A DNA stretch of 64,000 nt from Solirubrobacter soli DSM 22325 (GCF_000423665.1 NZ_AUIK01000035.1:1-64000), one strand, 5' to 3'. Numbered from the stretch's first letter, positions 53,600-63,682 are shown. Notes: generated by a model not told the origin, from the sequence alone. Translations and numbers: made by a program.

Positions 53600-54616
53600 A
53601 TGACCGTCGCGCTGCGCCTTCCCGACCCGTCGGGGACCTACTCCGCCGTCCGCCTGTCCAGCGACGTCTCCGGCGACGCCTTCGCGCGCGACGGCGACGA
53701 CTGGGTGCTCGAGCTCGAGTTGCCGGACGTGCTGCGGCTCGAGTACAAGCTCGAGGTCTCGCACGCCGACGGCGGGAACGAGTGGATCCTCGACCCCGGC
53801 AACCCGAAGCGCACACCGGGCGCGTTCGGCGACAAGTCGGTGCTCGAGCTGCCTGGCTACAAGACGCCGGCGTGGCTCTCGGCAGCGGGGGTGCCTGGGC
53901 ATTTCGACGAGCTCGTCATCCGCGGACGCGGACTCGGCTCGCTGGTCGGCATCCGCGTGTGGAGTCCGGATGACGTCGAGCCCGGGACGCCGCTGCGGCT
54001 GCTGCTGGCCAACGACGGCCCCGAGTACGACGCGCTGTCCTCGCTCACCCACTTCAGCGCCGTGAAGATCGCCGCGGAGGAGCTCCCGCCCCACCGGGTC
54101 GCGCTGCTGGCACCGGGGGACCGCAACGAGTGGTACTCGGCGAGCGCCGCCTACTCGCGGGTGCTGGCGCACGACATCGTGCCGGCGCTCCGCGACGCGT
54201 TCGGGACGGTCGGCGCGCCGGTGGCGATGGGCGCGAGCCTGGGCGGGCTGGCGATGCTGCACGCGCACCGGCGCTTCCCGCGCGTGTTCAGCGGGCTCTT
54301 CCTGCAGTCCGGCTCGTTCTTCCTCCCGCGCTACGACTCGCAGGAGAGCGGGTTCGGCCGCTACGCGCGGATCATCCGGTTCGTCCGCGAGACCGTACGC
54401 GACGGGCAATACGCGGTGCCCGTGCCGACCACGCTGACCGTGGGCCGCGCGGAGGAGAACGCACACAACAATCGTGAAATGGCGCGTGCCCTGGCGGCTC
54501 AGGGGTACGACGTGTCCCTGGAGGAGGTCGCTGACATGCACAACTACGTCGGCTGGCGGGACGCTTTTGACCCGCACCTGACCGCGCTGCTCCAGCGCGC
54601 CTGGAAACCGCGATGA
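53600..54616 (+). CDS. Enterochelin-esterase-like alpha/beta hydrolase
   Basis: 338 residues, cytoplasmic. The N-terminal third is the Ig-like carbohydrate-binding-type domain of Fes-like esterases (LRLEYKLEVSHADGGNEWILD). The hydrolase domain has the nucleophile elbow MGASLGGLAML (Ser), preceded by RNEWYSASAAYSRVLAHDIVP; the catalytic His is probably in EVADMHNYVGWRDAF. It opens a three-gene coupled operon: its stop overlaps the next ATG (ATGA). Confidence 0.88.
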   Translation: MTVALRLPDPSGTYSAVRLSSDVSGDAFARDGDDWVLELELPDVLRLEYKLEVSHADGGNEWILDPGNPKRTPGAFGDKSVLELPGYKTPAWLSAAGVPGHFDELVIRGRGLGSLVGIRVWSPDDVEPGTPLRLLLANDGPEYDALSSLTHFSAVKIAAEELPPHRVALLAPGDRNEWYSASAAYSRVLAHDIVPALRDAFGTVGAPVAMGASLGGLAMLHAHRRFPRVFSGLFLQSGSFFLPRYDSQESGFGRYARIIRFVRETVRDGQYAVPVPTTLTVGRAEENAHNNREMARALAAQGYDVSLEEVADMHNYVGWRDAFDPHLTALLQRAWKPR

Positions 54617-55350
54617 ACGCCCACCATCACGAGCTCTACTCGCCCGCCATCGGCGCGTCCGGGTCGGTCGCGGCGTACGGCCACTACGGCCGGCCGGTGC
54701 TCGCGTTCCCGTCCGAGGGCGGCAAGGCCTACAACTGGCAGGACAACGGCATGATCGGCGCGCTCAGCGACCTGCTCAACGCGGGCCGGATCAAGCTCTA
54801 CTGCGTCGACTCGTTCGACGCCATGTCGTGGTCGAACCAGTCGGTGCCGCTCGAGGAGCGCGCCCGCCAGCACCAGCGCTACGAATCCTGGATCCTCGAC
54901 GACGTGGTGCCGTTCATCCACCACGACACCGGCGACGAGATCATCACCACCGGCTGCTCGCTCGGCGCCTTCCACGCCGCCAACTTCGCCCTCAAGCGCG
55001 CGGACCTGTTCCCGCTCGCCATCTGCATGTCGGGCAACTACGACCCCTCGACCTGGAACGGCTGGGGCGAGCGCGGCGACGCCGCGTACTTCAACAACCC
55101 GCTCGACTACGTCGGGCAGTTCGAAGGCGACCACCTCGACTGGCTCCGCTCGCGGCTCAGCCTGCTGCTGATCTGCGGTCAGGGCCAGTGGGAGGACACC
55201 ACGGGGTCGCTGGAGTCCACCAAACGCCTCGCCGGCCTGCTCGCCGAGAAGGGGATCCGCCACGAGCTGGACCTGTGGGGCTACGACGTCCCGCACGACT
55301 GGCACTCGTGGCGCGCCCAGATCGCCCACCATCTCCCGAGGTTCTGCTGA
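54613..55350 (+). CDS. Esterase-family alpha/beta hydrolase
   Basis: 245 residues. Esterase D/PHB-depolymerase-like fold: GRPVLAFPSEGGKAYNWQDN, IKLYCVDSFDAMSW, nucleophile in TTGCSLGAFHAANFALK, GNYDPSTWNGW, LLLICGQGQWEDT and the late His in GYDVPHDWHSWRAQIAHHL. The short N-terminus and absence of a signal place it in the cytoplasm. Second of two hydrolases followed directly by an ATP-grasp enzyme. Confidence 0.88.
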   Translation: MNAHHHELYSPAIGASGSVAAYGHYGRPVLAFPSEGGKAYNWQDNGMIGALSDLLNAGRIKLYCVDSFDAMSWSNQSVPLEERARQHQRYESWILDDVVPFIHHDTGDEIITTGCSLGAFHAANFALKRADLFPLAICMSGNYDPSTWNGWGERGDAAYFNNPLDYVGQFEGDHLDWLRSRLSLLLICGQGQWEDTTGSLESTKRLAGLLAEKGIRHELDLWGYDVPHDWHSWRAQIAHHLPRFC

Positions 55351-56600
55351 TGTCTTCAGATCACCTGATCGGCCTGCTGCTGGGCACCGAGGAGGACTGG
55401 CCGCGCGCGTTCGAGACCCTGCTGGGGCGGATCGGGCCGGTCAAATGGGACGGCGCGACCCACAATGTGACGTCCGAGCGGATCACGATCGAGCCGTTCG
55501 ACCTGCGTGACAAGCCGCGCTACGACCTCGTCGTCGACCGGCTGGCCTGGTGGTACTTCGTCCCGCGCGAGTGGCTGAAGAAGGTCGCGCTGATGGACGA
55601 CGTGTACCTCCTGAACTCGCCGTTCACGTTCCAGGCGATGGAGAAGCACGCGGCGTACTGCGCGATGATCCGGCTCGGGATCAAGGTGCCGCCGACGGTG
55701 CTCGTCCCGCACAAGAACCCGCCGGAGAACACGCGCTTCGAGTACACGGCGGCCAAGTACAACCAGCCGTTCGACCTCGCCGCGATCGCCGAGAACATCG
55801 GCTACCCGCTGTTCATGAAGCCCTATGACGGCGGCCAGTGGGTCGGCGTGACGCGGATCAAGGACCCGGCGCAGCTGGCCAAGACCTACGACGAGTCCGG
55901 CGAGCGGCTGATGCACCTGCAGGCGTCGGTCGAGGGCTTCGACGTGTTCGCGCGGTCGCTGAGCATCGGCGCCGAGACGATGATCATGGACTTCCGCCCG
56001 GACCAGCCGATGCACAACCGCTACGCGGTCTCGCACGACTTCCTGTCGCCGGAGACCGGCGACGAGGTCCTGACGATCTCGCGGCTGATCAACGCGTTCT
56101 TCCGCTGGGAGTTCAACTCGTGCGAGACGCTCGTGCGCGGGACCGAGGCGCACCCGATCGACTACGCCAACGCGTCCCCCGACGTCGCGTTGACCTCGCT
56201 GCACTACTACTGGCCGTGGGCGATCAGCGCGCTGCTGAAGTGGTCGGTCTTCTGCACCGTGACCGAGCGGCCCGGCCGCGCGGCGGACTTCGACCCGCAC
56301 GCCTACTTCGAGATCGGCGACCGAGAGGACCTGACCTACGAGGAGAAGCTGGCCGAGTACCGGACACTCGCCGACATCTACTTCGAGGTCGACAAGTACA
56401 CGGAGTTCTGCTCGACGGCGTTGAAGCACGTCGACGAGCTGATGCTCGACTGGATCTCGTCGACCGACTTCGACGGGCTGCTGGTCGAGACCGTCCGCGA
56501 GACCTACCCCGAGCACGAGCAGGAGGAGTTCCTCGCGCACTTCCGCGGCCTGCTCGGGATGTGGGCGCACGAGCGCGGTCGCTCGCTGCAGTCCGTATAA
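55350..56600 (+). CDS. ATP-grasp family ligase
   Basis: 416 residues; ATG 55350 shares one base with the previous TGA. N-terminal pre-ATP-grasp region (RLAWWYFVPREWLKKVALMDD, FTFQAMEKHAAYCAMIRLGIK), then the nucleotide-binding Lys and loop in YPLFMKPYDGGQWVGVTRI, and the metal-binding end INAFFRWEFNSCETL plus GTEAHPIDYANASPD. Forms an amide or related bond through an acyl phosphate; substrates are unknown. Coupling to two esterases suggests a make-and-trim or ester-to-amide scheme. A strong terminator follows. Confidence 0.85.
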   Translation: MSSDHLIGLLLGTEEDWPRAFETLLGRIGPVKWDGATHNVTSERITIEPFDLRDKPRYDLVVDRLAWWYFVPREWLKKVALMDDVYLLNSPFTFQAMEKHAAYCAMIRLGIKVPPTVLVPHKNPPENTRFEYTAAKYNQPFDLAAIAENIGYPLFMKPYDGGQWVGVTRIKDPAQLAKTYDESGERLMHLQASVEGFDVFARSLSIGAETMIMDFRPDQPMHNRYAVSHDFLSPETGDEVLTISRLINAFFRWEFNSCETLVRGTEAHPIDYANASPDVALTSLHYYWPWAISALLKWSVFCTVTERPGRAADFDPHAYFEIGDREDLTYEEKLAEYRTLADIYFEVDKYTEFCSTALKHVDELMLDWISSTDFDGLLVETVRETYPEHEQEEFLAHFRGLLGMWAHERGRSLQSV

Positions 56601-56618
56601 GCGCGGCGCCCGAATTTG

Positions 56619-56648
56619 CTCCCGCGGTCCAATGGTGGGCCGCGGGAG
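56619..56648 (+). terminator. Terminator between the ATP-grasp and urease operons
   Basis: CTCCCGCGGTCC (56619-56630), loop AATGGT, GGGCCGCGGGAG (56637-56648): 12-bp stem with one G-T pair, 18 bases after the stop. Confidence 0.7.
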
Positions 56649-56671
56649 GCGGCAATACCGTGGCGCGGGCC

Positions 56672-56974
56672 GTGCAGCTGACGCCGTCGGACCAGTCGAA
56701 GCTCCTGCTCGCCGTCGCGGGGATGGTCGCCCGTGACCGGCTGGACCGGGGCGTGAAGCTCAACCAGCCGGAGGCGGTGGCGCTGCTGTCGTGCTGGGTG
56801 ATCGAGCGGGCGCGCGAGGGGCGGTCGGTGGCGGAGCTGATGGCCTCAGGGCGATCGGTGCTCTCGCGTGAGGACGTGATGGAGGGGGTCGCGGAGCTCG
56901 TGGGCGAGGTGCAGGTGGAGGCGACGTTCCCGGACGGTCGCAAACTGGTGACGCTGCACGAGCCGATTTCATGA
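56672..56974 (+). CDS. ureA: Urease gamma subunit
   Basis: 100 residues, the normal length. GTG 56672 starts QLTPSDQSKLLLAVAGMVARD; a GTG four codons upstream is possible. The family's NQPEAVALLSCWVIERAREG, LSREDVMEGVAEL and EVQVEATFPDGRKLVTLHEPI are all present. Cytoplasmic part of the nickel urease; first gene of a complete ureABCFGD operon in which most junctions overlap by about four bases. Confidence 0.95.
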   Translation: MQLTPSDQSKLLLAVAGMVARDRLDRGVKLNQPEAVALLSCWVIERAREGRSVAELMASGRSVLSREDVMEGVAELVGEVQVEATFPDGRKLVTLHEPIS

Positions 56975-57227
56975 TGGTGCCGGGCGAATTGGTCACCGCT
57001 CCCGGCGAGATCGAGCTCAACGCGGGGCGGGAGACGCGGGTGGTGCGGGTGATGAACACCGGCGACCGGCCGATCCAGGTCGGCTCGCACTTCCCGTTCG
57101 CTTCTGCCAACGCCGCGTTGGCGTTCGATCGCTCCGCCGCCGAGGGCTTCCGGCTGGACGTGCCCGCGGGGACGTCGGTGCGCTTCGAGCCGGGCGCGGA
57201 GAAGGACGTCACGCTGGTGGCACGCAA

Positions 57228-57231
<4 letters not shown>
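56971..57231 (+). CDS. ureB: Urease beta subunit, short C-terminus
   Basis: 86 residues, starting ATG ATG. VPGELVTAPGEIELNAGRET and NTGDRPIQVGSHFPFASANAAL, FDRSAAEGFRLDVPAGTSVRFEPG match UreB. It then ends at VTLVARK, missing the usual last 15-20 residues (a G-G-x-R-x-V-x-G-F-x-G-x-V-N-G tail). The SHF-PF-ASANAAL block also departs from the common HFHFFEVN. The beta subunit is structural, so function may survive. Confidence 0.92.
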
Positions 57232-58901
<1,670 letters not shown>

Positions 58902-59570
58902 ATGGACCCCTTGGCGCTCCTGCTGGCCGACTCCCGGTTCCCCTCGGGCTCCTACGCGCACTCGCTGGGGTTGGAGCAGGCGGTGCGCGACGGCCTCGCC
59001 GACGTCCCGGCGTTCATGCGCGCGCGCCTGCGGTTGGTCGCCGAGGCCGACGCCCGTTTCGCCGTCGAGGCCCACCGTTGCGTACACCTTGCATACCGGT
59101 GCCAGACTCCGGTATACGACTTGCATACAAGGCTGGAGCGCGAGTGGGCGGCGCGGACGCCGAGCCCGGTGCTGCGGGAGGCCGCGCGGAGGTTGGGGGC
59201 GCAGCTGCTGCGCTCGGCGGCGGCGGTGTGGCCGGGTGGGGAGATCGCGCGCTACCGGGTCGATTCGGACGCGACGCCGCGGCCGATCGCGCTCGGCGTC
59301 GTCGCGGCGGTGGCCGGCGTGTCGGAGGAGGACACCGCGCTGCTGGCGCTCTACGACGACGCCGCGACCGTCGCGTCCGCGGCGCTGAAGGTGCTCCCGC
59401 TCGACCCGGCCGAGACCGCGCGCTGGCTCGCGGAGCTGGCGCCGGAGTTGAGCGCCGCCGCCGCCCGGGTGGCGGCGGATCGCGGGCCGCTGCCGAGCCC
59501 GGCCGCGGTCGCCCTCGAGCTCTCCGCACCCATCCATTCCGAACAGAGAGAGCGACTCTTTGCCAGTTGA
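58902..59570 (+). CDS. ureF: Urease accessory protein UreF, with an in-frame insert
   Basis: 222 residues; ATG follows the ureC stop directly. LLLADSRFPSGSYAHSLGLEQ is the UreF N-terminus, and TPSPVLREAARRLGAQLLRSA and GVVAAVAGVSEEDTALLALYD the later helices. Between residues 61 and 76 the sequence CVHLAYRCQTPVYDLHT is unlike the family and is encoded by A/T-richer, palindromic DNA (59083-59130), probably a small insertion that kept the frame. UreF gates nickel delivery with UreD and UreG. The end overlaps ureG by 11 bp. Confidence 0.93.
   Translation: MDPLALLLADSRFPSGSYAHSLGLEQAVRDGLADVPAFMRARLRLVAEADARFAVEAHRCVHLAYRCQTPVYDLHTRLEREWAARTPSPVLREAARRLGAQLLRSAAAVWPGGEIARYRVDSDATPRPIALGVVAAVAGVSEEDTALLALYDDAATVASAALKVLPLDPAETARWLAELAPELSAAAARVAADRGPLPSPAAVALELSAPIHSEQRERLFAS
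59088..59128. repeat. Palindromic mini-insert inside ureF
   Basis: CTTGCATAC occurs at 59088 and again at 59120 (32-bp period). Between them ATACCGG (59093-59099) and CCGGTAT (59109-59115) form a 7-bp-arm hairpin with a 9-base loop. Base composition drops well below the neighbours. The UreF frame is kept. Confidence 0.6.
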
Positions 59571-60231
59571 ACGCGCACTCCGGATCGGCGTCGGCGGGCC
59601 CGTCGGGTCCGGCAAGAGCAGCCTGATCGCCGCGCTCTGCGGCGCGTTGAGCGCCGAGGCGCGCCTCGGCGTCGTGACCAACGACATCTACACGACCGAG
59701 GACGCCGAGTTCCTGCGCTCGACGGGCGTGCTGCCGGTCGAGCGCATCCAGGCCGTCCAGACCGGCGGCTGCCCGCACACGGCGATCCGCGACGACATCT
59801 CGTCCAACCTCGAAGCGGTCGAGGAGCTCGAAGCCGCGACCGGACCCTTGGATGTCGTCTTCGTCGAGAGCGGCGGCGACAACCTGACCGCGATCTTCTC
59901 GCCCGCCCTGGCCGACGTGCAGATCTTCGTCATCGACGTCGCCGCCGGCGACGACATCCCGCGCAAGGGCGGGCCGGGCATCGCCCGCGCCGACCTGCTG
60001 GCGATCAACAAGACGGATCTGGCGCCGTTCGTCGGCTCCGACGTCGCCCGGATGGTCCGCGAGGCCGGCGAGCGGCGCGGCGGGTTGCCGGTCGCGGCGA
60101 TCTCCCTGCGCGAGGACGTCACCCCGGTGGCGGAGTGGGTGCGCGGGAAGCTCGAGGCCTTCCGCGACCACGGCCACCTGCACTCGTCGATGGAAGGCGT
60201 GCCAGATCACCACCACGATCACGTCCACTGA
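59560..60231 (+). CDS. ureG: Urease accessory GTPase UreG
   Basis: 223 residues, TTG start 59560. P-loop GVGGPVGSGKSSLIAALC, VVTNDIYTTEDAEFLR, the metal-binding VQTGGCPHTAIRDD (Cys-Pro-His), ESGGDNLTAIFSP and the guanine motif AINKTDLAP. The His-rich stretch found at the N-terminus of many UreG proteins is here at the C-terminus (MEGVPDHHHDHVH), a likely nickel store. Hydrolyses GTP to insert nickel into UreC. Confidence 0.96.
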   Translation: MPVERALRIGVGGPVGSGKSSLIAALCGALSAEARLGVVTNDIYTTEDAEFLRSTGVLPVERIQAVQTGGCPHTAIRDDISSNLEAVEELEAATGPLDVVFVESGGDNLTAIFSPALADVQIFVIDVAAGDDIPRKGGPGIARADLLAINKTDLAPFVGSDVARMVREAGERRGGLPVAAISLREDVTPVAEWVRGKLEAFRDHGHLHSSMEGVPDHHHDHVH

Positions 60232-60946
60232 GCGGGGCTTCACGACGCTGCGGCGCGGCGAGCGGATCGCGCCGCGCGTCCTCGCCCCTGGGCGGATCAC
60301 GCTGCTGCGCTCGCAGGCGGGGCCGCTCGCGGGCGACCACGACCGGGTCGAGATCGTGGTCGAGAGCGGGACGCTGGCGATCGAGCCGGTCGCGGCGTGC
60401 GTCGCGCTGCCCGGCCCGGAGCGGACCGTGCTGGAGCTCGACGTGACCGTGGGTGACGGCGCGCGGCTGGTGCTCGAGGACGCGCCGCTCGTCGTCGCCG
60501 AGGGCGCGGACGTGGTGCGTACGACGACGATCCGGCTCGGGACCGGCGCGACGGCGGTCGTGCGCGACCTCGTCGTCCTGGGCCGGGCGGGTGAGGGTCG
60601 CGGGCGCCTGGAGTCGCTGCTGCGGGTCGAGGGGCCGGACGGGCCGATCCTCCACGACGCGCTGCGGATCGAGCCGGGCGCGCGGGACGAGTACGTCGCG
60701 CTCGCGCCGGGCGACCGCGCGGTGGGAACGGTGGCGTGGCTCGGCGAGGGCGCAGGCGGGCGCGGCGGCGCGGCGAGCGCCGACGGCGGCGGCGGGCGGG
60801 GCGGGGCGGGCGGGGCGCGGGTCGCGGGCGGGGCGCTCGCTCGCGGCGGCGCGTTGTGGCGCGCGGCCGGCGCGAGCGCGGCGGACGTGGAGGCGGCGCT
60901 AGGGTCAGCGCGTGCGTTTCAGGCCGCTTTCGGCACCGAGTCCTGA
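60230..60946 (+). CDS. ureD: Urease accessory protein UreD/UreH, no canonical start
   Basis: UreD-like sequence begins right after the ureG stop in the +1 frame: RGFTTLRRGERIAPRVLAPG, then RITLLRSQAGPLAGDHDRVE, RLVLEDAPLVVAEGADVVRT and ILHDALRIEPGARDEY. The first ATG/GTG/TTG in this frame is GTG 60356, which would cut off about 42 conserved residues. Candidates are a non-standard start (ATC 60206 or 60218) or frameshifting at the ureG TGA. The C-terminal third is an alanine/glycine-rich tract. UreD is the scaffold that docks UreF and UreG on urease. Confidence 0.8.
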   Translation, partial: ERGFTTLRRGERIAPRVLAPGRITLLRSQAGPLAGDHDRVEIVVESGTLAIEPVAACVALPGPERTVLELDVTVGDGARLVLEDAPLVVAEGADVVRTTTIRLGTGATAVVRDLVVLGRAGEGRGRLESLLRVEGPDGPILHDALRIEPGARDEYVALAPGDRAVGTVAWLGEGAGGRGGAASADGGGGRGGAGGARVAGGALARGGALWRAAGASAADVEAALGSARAFQAAFGTES

Positions 60947-61709
60947 CGCCGTCGCCGACGCGGCGGCGCGCAGCCCGTTCGTCGTCGGGCCGACGTTCAG
61001 CGCGCTCGCGGACGCGGATGAGCTGCGGTTCCGGGACGAGATCGAGCCCGAGCTCACGCGCGACGGGATCGTCCCGTGGCTGCAGCGCAAGGAGCTGTTG
61101 GAGAAGCTCGACCACGCGCTGTCCTCGGCGCGGGTCACGCCGAGCGGGACCGTCGTCGAGCTCGGCGCGGGGAGCTGCTGGCTGTCGGCGGCGCTGACCA
61201 CGTTGCCGGGGGTCGAGGAGGCGATCGGGGTCGAGTTCTCGCGCTACCGGCTCGAGGAGCTCGCGCCGGTCGCGATCGCCGCCCTCGGCGCCGATCCCGC
61301 GCGGGTCACGCGGCGGCTGGCCGACTTCAACGCGCACGGGCTCCCCGATGCGAGCGCCGACCTCGTGGTCTTCGACGCCGCCTTTCACCACGCCGCCGAT
61401 CGCCTGCACATCGCCAAGGTCGCGTTCCGGCTGCTGCGGCCCGGTGGGCGGCTGCTGCTGTTCCGCGAGCCGACGCTCGCGCTGCTGCGCCGCAACCGCG
61501 ACCACGGGATCGAGGACGAGTACGGCAGCTTCGAGTCCGAGGACTCGCGGCGCGGCTATCTGCGGACGCTGCGCGCGGCGGGGTTCGCGGACGCGCGGGC
61601 CAGTCAGGGCGCCGGCAGCCTGCGCGAGCGCGCGTTCCTCCTGCGCCCGCCGCTGCGCTGGCTGAACGGCATCGCGTTCGCCGAGTACGTGTACGTCGCC
61701 GTGAGATAG
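60912..61709 (+). CDS. Class I SAM-dependent methyltransferase
   Basis: 265 residues, GTG 60912, overlapping ureD by 35 bp. Motif I VVELGAGSCWLSAALTTLPG, acidic IGVEFSRYRLEEL, DLVVFDAAFHHAADRLH, then LRPGGRLLLFREPT. The EPELTRDGIVPWLQRKELLE start is helical. Substrate unknown. It seems to ride on the urease transcript rather than serve it. Confidence 0.85.
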   Translation: MRFRPLSAPSPDAVADAAARSPFVVGPTFSALADADELRFRDEIEPELTRDGIVPWLQRKELLEKLDHALSSARVTPSGTVVELGAGSCWLSAALTTLPGVEEAIGVEFSRYRLEELAPVAIAALGADPARVTRRLADFNAHGLPDASADLVVFDAAFHHAADRLHIAKVAFRLLRPGGRLLLFREPTLALLRRNRDHGIEDEYGSFESEDSRRGYLRTLRAAGFADARASQGAGSLRERAFLLRPPLRWLNGIAFAEYVYVAVR

Positions 61710-61719
61710 CGGCGATCTC

Positions 61720-61754
61720 GGACCGCTGGTCCAGGCCGATTCTGACCGCCGGTC
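61720..61754. promoter_or_regulatory. Paired palindromes before the DUF1116 operon
   Basis: GGACC-GCT-GGTCC (61720-61732) and GACCG-C-CGGTC (61744-61754), centres about 23 bp apart, in the 84-bp gap before ATG 61794. They contain the GGTC/GACC half sites usual for FadR-class GntR regulators, and a GntR gene is next in the operon. TAGCGT eight bases before the ATG is the likely -10 box. Confidence 0.5.
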
Positions 61755-61793
61755 CGATTACCTCGGCGGCCACCCGATTTAGCGTCGCGGACC

Positions 61794-62984
61794 ATGAACG
61801 CAGCGCTGCATACAGAAGCGGATGCGGTGACGCGGCTGGCCGCTGCGCGCCCGCTGGTGGTCGACGTCGTGCCCGCCTCGGAGGTCTCCGCCCACCACGC
61901 CGCGGGCGGCGTGACCCACGCCGGCCCGCCGATCGAGCCGCAGCGGATGTGCCCGCCGATGCGCGCCGCGCTCGGCTCGGCCCTGTGGCTGGAGGGTGTC
62001 GCCGGCACGCCGGCTGAGGCGCTCGAGCTCGTCGAGGACGGCCAGATCCCGCTGATGACCAACCACGACGCGGGCGGCGTCGGGCCGATGGCGGGCGTCG
62101 TGAACCCGTCGATGCCCGTCTGGGTCGCCCGTGACGAGGCGAGCGGGAAGGTCGCCTGGTGCCCGCTCAACGAGGGCTCTGGCGCCGTGCTCCGGTACGG
62201 CGCGGACGGTCCCGAGGTGATGGAGCGGTTGAAGTGGATGCGCGACGTGCTGGCGCCGGAGCTCAAGGCCGCGCTGACGCGCCCGCTCGATCTCTACGAC
62301 CTGCACGTGCGCTCGCTCGCGCTCGGCGACGAGGCGCACCACCGCACCGAGCAAGGCACCGCGCTGACGCTGGAGGCGCTCGGCATCGAGCACCCTGAGG
62401 TGCGCGCATTCATCGCCTCCAACGGCCAGTTCTTCCTCAACCTGGCCATGGTCTTCTCCAAGCTCGCGCTGGACTGCGCGGCGGACGTCCCGGGCTCGCC
62501 CGTGCTGACGGCCATCGCGAGGAACGGTGTCGAGGTCGGCATCCGCGTGTCCGGGCTCGGCGACCGCTGGTTCGTCGGGCCCGCCGCGCTGCCGGACCCC
62601 GCAAAGCTATTCGACGGCTACTCGCCGGCGGACATGCAGCGCGACCTCGGCGACTCGGCGATCGTCGAGACCTACGGGCTCGGCGCGCTCGCCGTGGCCG
62701 CCTCGCCGCTGTCGGTGCCCAGCGTGGGCCTCGACCCCGCCGACGTCGAGCGCATCGACGCCGAGTGCCGCAGCATCGCGGCCGGGTTCTCGGAGGACAT
62801 CAGGTTCCCGGACGGGCGGCCGGCGATTCTCGGCGTCGACGCCCGCAAGGTCGCCGCGACGCGGCTCTCGCCCCCGGTCCACACCGGGATCGCGCACGTG
62901 CAGCCGGGGATCGGCCAGATCGGCGGCGGCATCACGCACCCACCGCTGGAGGCCTTCGACCTCGCCGTGGAGGCGCTCGGTTGA
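61794..62984 (+). CDS. DUF1116 family protein (AllG/YlbE-like)
   Basis: 396 residues. Matches the family related to E. coli YlbE/AllG and YahG: AAGGVTHAGPPIEPQRMCPPM, MTNHDAGGVGPMAGVVNPSMP, NEGSGAVLRYGADGPEV, HRTEQGTALTLEAL, FLNLAMVFSKLALD and GDRWFVGPAALPDP. AllG is one of three proteins of oxamate carbamoyltransferase in allantoin breakdown; partners FdrA/AllF and AllH are not in this window. Stop overlaps the GntR start. Confidence 0.85.
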   Translation: MNAALHTEADAVTRLAAARPLVVDVVPASEVSAHHAAGGVTHAGPPIEPQRMCPPMRAALGSALWLEGVAGTPAEALELVEDGQIPLMTNHDAGGVGPMAGVVNPSMPVWVARDEASGKVAWCPLNEGSGAVLRYGADGPEVMERLKWMRDVLAPELKAALTRPLDLYDLHVRSLALGDEAHHRTEQGTALTLEALGIEHPEVRAFIASNGQFFLNLAMVFSKLALDCAADVPGSPVLTAIARNGVEVGIRVSGLGDRWFVGPAALPDPAKLFDGYSPADMQRDLGDSAIVETYGLGALAVAASPLSVPSVGLDPADVERIDAECRSIAAGFSEDIRFPDGRPAILGVDARKVAATRLSPPVHTGIAHVQPGIGQIGGGITHPPLEAFDLAVEALG

Positions 62985-63682
62985 CCCGCGCCGAACAGGT
63001 CCACCGCGAGCTGCGGGCGGCGCTCCTGCGCGGCGATTTCCCCTACGGGGTGCGGCTCGTCGAGGAGCAGCTGGCCGAGCGCTACGCGACCAGCCGCACA
63101 CCGGTCCGCGAGGCGCTGCGCCGGCTCGAGGGCGACGGGCACGTGGTCCGCGACCGCTCCGGCGGCCTGCGGCCGAACCCGCCGCGCGTGTCGGCGATGC
63201 GCGAGCTCTACGACGTCCGCGTCGTGCTCGAGGACCTCGCCGTGCGGACCGCGGACGCCGACCGACTCGATGGGCTGATTTCCGAGTGGCTGGACCTGCG
63301 GGCCGAGCACGACGACGGGCCGGACTTCGTCTACGCCGACGAGGCCTTCCACGAGGGCATCGCGCGCGCGAGCGGGAACAACGCCAACGAGCGCTACATC
63401 CGCGACATCAACGAACGCATCCGCCTGATCCGGATCCACGACTTCACGACGCCGGACCGGATCGAGGCGACGATCGAGGAGCACCTCGAGATCCTGGAGA
63501 CCGTCCGCGCCGGTCGCGCGGACGCCGCCGCCGCGCTCATGCGCGTGCACATCGAGCGCAGCGCCGAGGTCGTGGAACGCCGTGTCGGCGAGCTGCTCGC
63601 CCGAATGTTCGAAGAGGAGCCTGGCCCACGTGTTGCGAGTGACCAAGCGCAGGTTTCAGGCGTTCCGAGGGGGCCCCTATGA
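62981..63682 (+). CDS. GntR-family regulator, FCD type
   Basis: 233 residues; TTG 62981 overlaps the previous TGA. wHTH: VHRELRAALLRGDFPYGVRLV, QLAERYATSRTPVREALRRLE. The FCD ligand domain has the metal/ligand pattern DEAFHEGIARASGN and EEHLEILETVRAGRADAAAAL, MRVHIERS. Likely controls its own operon through the palindromes at 61720-61754 in response to an organic acid or amide. The stop overlaps the amidase ATG (ATGA). Confidence 0.9.
   Translation: MTRAEQVHRELRAALLRGDFPYGVRLVEEQLAERYATSRTPVREALRRLEGDGHVVRDRSGGLRPNPPRVSAMRELYDVRVVLEDLAVRTADADRLDGLISEWLDLRAEHDDGPDFVYADEAFHEGIARASGNNANERYIRDINERIRLIRIHDFTTPDRIEATIEEHLEILETVRAGRADAAAALMRVHIERSAEVVERRVGELLARMFEEEPGPRVASDQAQVSGVPRGPL

Noticed and set aside
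60356..60946. GTG 60356 as the ureD start
   Set aside because: It would remove about 42 residues with clear UreD character that follow the ureG stop directly.
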